This document shows, in pieces, positions 62,963 to 64,000 of a stretch of DNA of 64,000 bases. This DNA is from Guptibacillus spartinae (GTDB lineage Bacteria; Bacillota; Bacilli; Bacillales; Guptibacillaceae), in assembly GCF_028610625.1 (NCBI RefSeq), contig NZ_JAQQWU010000014.1:1-64000 (forward strand), given 5' to 3'. Positions within the stretch are counted from its first letter, which is position 1; each line of letters starts with the position of its first letter. The notes below the pieces were generated by a model that saw only the letters and a list, made by a program, of their open reading frames with translations, made no database searches and had not been told where the DNA came from. The position numbers were made by a program, and so were the translations under genes.

Positions 62963-63865
62963 TTGAAAATCTTATCTAGTGAACAATTTGAAAAAGCATG
63001 CCATTTTATAACGCTATATGCAAGGCCGCTCGATCGTGCGTATTTCGCCTATTGGAGAGGAGAAGGGGAAAAGGAGAAAGTCCTTCAAGAACTTGAAGCT
63101 TACCGGAATGAAGACGGTGGTTTTGGAAACAATATTGAACCTGATTTTCGGTTGCAAGAATCATCTCCTTTGGCGACAACCATTGCATTTCAATACCTTA
63201 GTCAGCTAAACATGAATCCTCAGCATCCTTTCATTGTGGAAGGTACAAACTATTTCCTTCAAACTTATCACACAGATACGAATGCCTGGCAGGCAGTACC
63301 ACCGTCAGTAAACGAGGTGCCGCATGCGCCGTGGTGGCATGTACTAGAAAATGAACACTCTTATTCAGCTAATCCTGATGCCGAAATCGTGGGTTATCTT
63401 ATAAACTATGATGTGCAGCATCCACTAGCAACAAAGGCATTAAAAAGAGTAATGAACCATCTTGAATATTTGAATGAATATGAAATACATGAAGTGCAAT
63501 GTTATCTCCGCTTAGCGAATCTAGTGGGTGGTGAAGTCCAACAAAAAATTTATCGAAAAATAGAAAAGAAGCTTCCATTCATAATTGACCCTCCTGAAAA
63601 ATGGAGTCAATACGGAGTACAGCCGATTGCCTTAGCTGACTCTTTACAATCTCCTTTTGCTAAAGAACTCAATCAAGAGTTGGATGTTAACCTAGATTAT
63701 TTGGTTGAAAACCAGCTTGATAATGGATGTTGGGAACCAAACTGGTCATGGGGACAGTTTGACGAACAATGGGAAGTTGCCAAAAGAGAGTGGCAGGGGG
63801 TATTAACCGTTCAAAACGTGATGACCCTTTCTAAATTTGGGCGGATTGACAGTTCGGCTGTTTAG
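62963..63865 (+). CDS. Hypothetical protein, prenyltransferase/terpene-cyclase-like helical barrel
   Basis: About 300 residues of mostly helical repeats. ELEAYRNEDGGFGNNIEPDF and VENQLDNGCWEPNWSWGQF resemble the Q-W/GG repeats of the six-hairpin barrel in squalene cyclases and prenyltransferases, but no catalytic Asp box is clear. Start uncertain: TTG 62963 is 9 bases after AAAGGA, whereas ATG 62954 is only 1 base from it. Function unknown. It is transcribed separately from the reductase. Confidence 0.6.
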   Translation: MKILSSEQFEKACHFITLYARPLDRAYFAYWRGEGEKEKVLQELEAYRNEDGGFGNNIEPDFRLQESSPLATTIAFQYLSQLNMNPQHPFIVEGTNYFLQTYHTDTNAWQAVPPSVNEVPHAPWWHVLENEHSYSANPDAEIVGYLINYDVQHPLATKALKRVMNHLEYLNEYEIHEVQCYLRLANLVGGEVQQKIYRKIEKKLPFIIDPPEKWSQYGVQPIALADSLQSPFAKELNQELDVNLDYLVENQLDNGCWEPNWSWGQFDEQWEVAKREWQGVLTVQNVMTLSKFGRIDSSAV

Positions 63866-63923
63866 AAAAGGGCAAAGAAAGGGAACATAGTAGAGAAATC
63901 TTGATTGAGAGGAGTTTTCTACT

Positions 63924-64000
63924 ATGAAAGCAGTCGTAATCGAACAATATGGTGATAAAGATCAACTCGTGGAAAAAGAAGTGGCTTCTCCATCGCCAGA
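63924..64000 (+). CDS. Zinc-type alcohol dehydrogenase/quinone oxidoreductase (partial)
   Basis: Only 25 codons are seen before the window ends, beginning MKAVVIEQYGDKDQLVEKEV, the typical first strand of MDR-superfamily NADPH:quinone reductases and zinc alcohol dehydrogenases. AGAGGAG lies 9 bases before ATG 63924. The remainder lies outside the window. Confidence 0.65.
   Translation, partial: MKAVVIEQYGDKDQLVEKEVASPSP

Overview
The window looks like chromosomal DNA from a spore-forming, low-GC Gram-positive rod of the family Bacillaceae. The evidence is the block mrfA-mrfB ... cotD-ypsA-gpsB-rnpB-ypsC ... ypwA, which has the same gene content and order as in Bacillus subtilis, together with a B-type RNase P RNA, a CotD-type spore coat protein, a HutP-controlled histidine operon, a class I Fda aldolase and strong AGGAGG-type ribosome binding sites. 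I cannot name the genus from sequence alone. I saw no insertion sequence, prophage, CRISPR array, tRNA or broken gene.

Layout. 1-9100: small unlinked units (VOC protein, sugar-dehydrogenase-like lipoprotein, DUF1641 plus type II NADH dehydrogenase, DUF4440 protein, acetate transporter, branched-chain aminotransferase, membrane-anchored penicillin acylase). 9100-12700: a MerR-type protein, two paralogous membrane-anchored proteins, and an AraC-type response regulator whose phospho-acceptor Asp is Glu. 12700-20100: fda, then the histidine operon in the order hutU-hutI-hutG-hutP-hutH, with two candidate HutP sites around a stem-loop just before hutH. 20100-24100: a Cys-rich small protein, DUF6241, YyaL and an RlaP-like nucleotidyltransferase. 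24100-37000: the conserved Bacillus block, beginning with mrfAB behind a near-perfect LexA box.

37500-61900 is a 24-kb acyl-CoA catabolic island, all on the + strand. It holds three AMP-forming acyl-CoA ligases, two acyl-CoA dehydrogenases, three SDRs, a thiolase, two enoyl-CoA hydratases/isomerases, a 3-hydroxyacyl-CoA dehydrogenase, a thioesterase, a TetR regulator, an orphan carboxyltransferase, a ComB-family phosphatase, a complete Liv-type ABC importer and a phosphotriesterase-fold hydrolase. One acyl-CoA dehydrogenase and the APH-fold kinase match the two halves of animal ACAD10/ACAD11, which process 4-hydroxyacyl-CoA through a phosphorylated intermediate. With the lactonase-like hydrolase, this suggests import and ring opening of a lactone (or uptake of a 4-hydroxy acid), CoA activation, phosphorylation, phosphate elimination and beta-oxidation. 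Three promoters in the island share the palindrome ACYAACCGGTTAGT (the first site has A for C at the sixth position), so they probably form one regulon. The window ends with a ketopantoate-reductase-type gene, an uncharacterised helical-barrel protein and the start of a zinc/quinone-type oxidoreductase.
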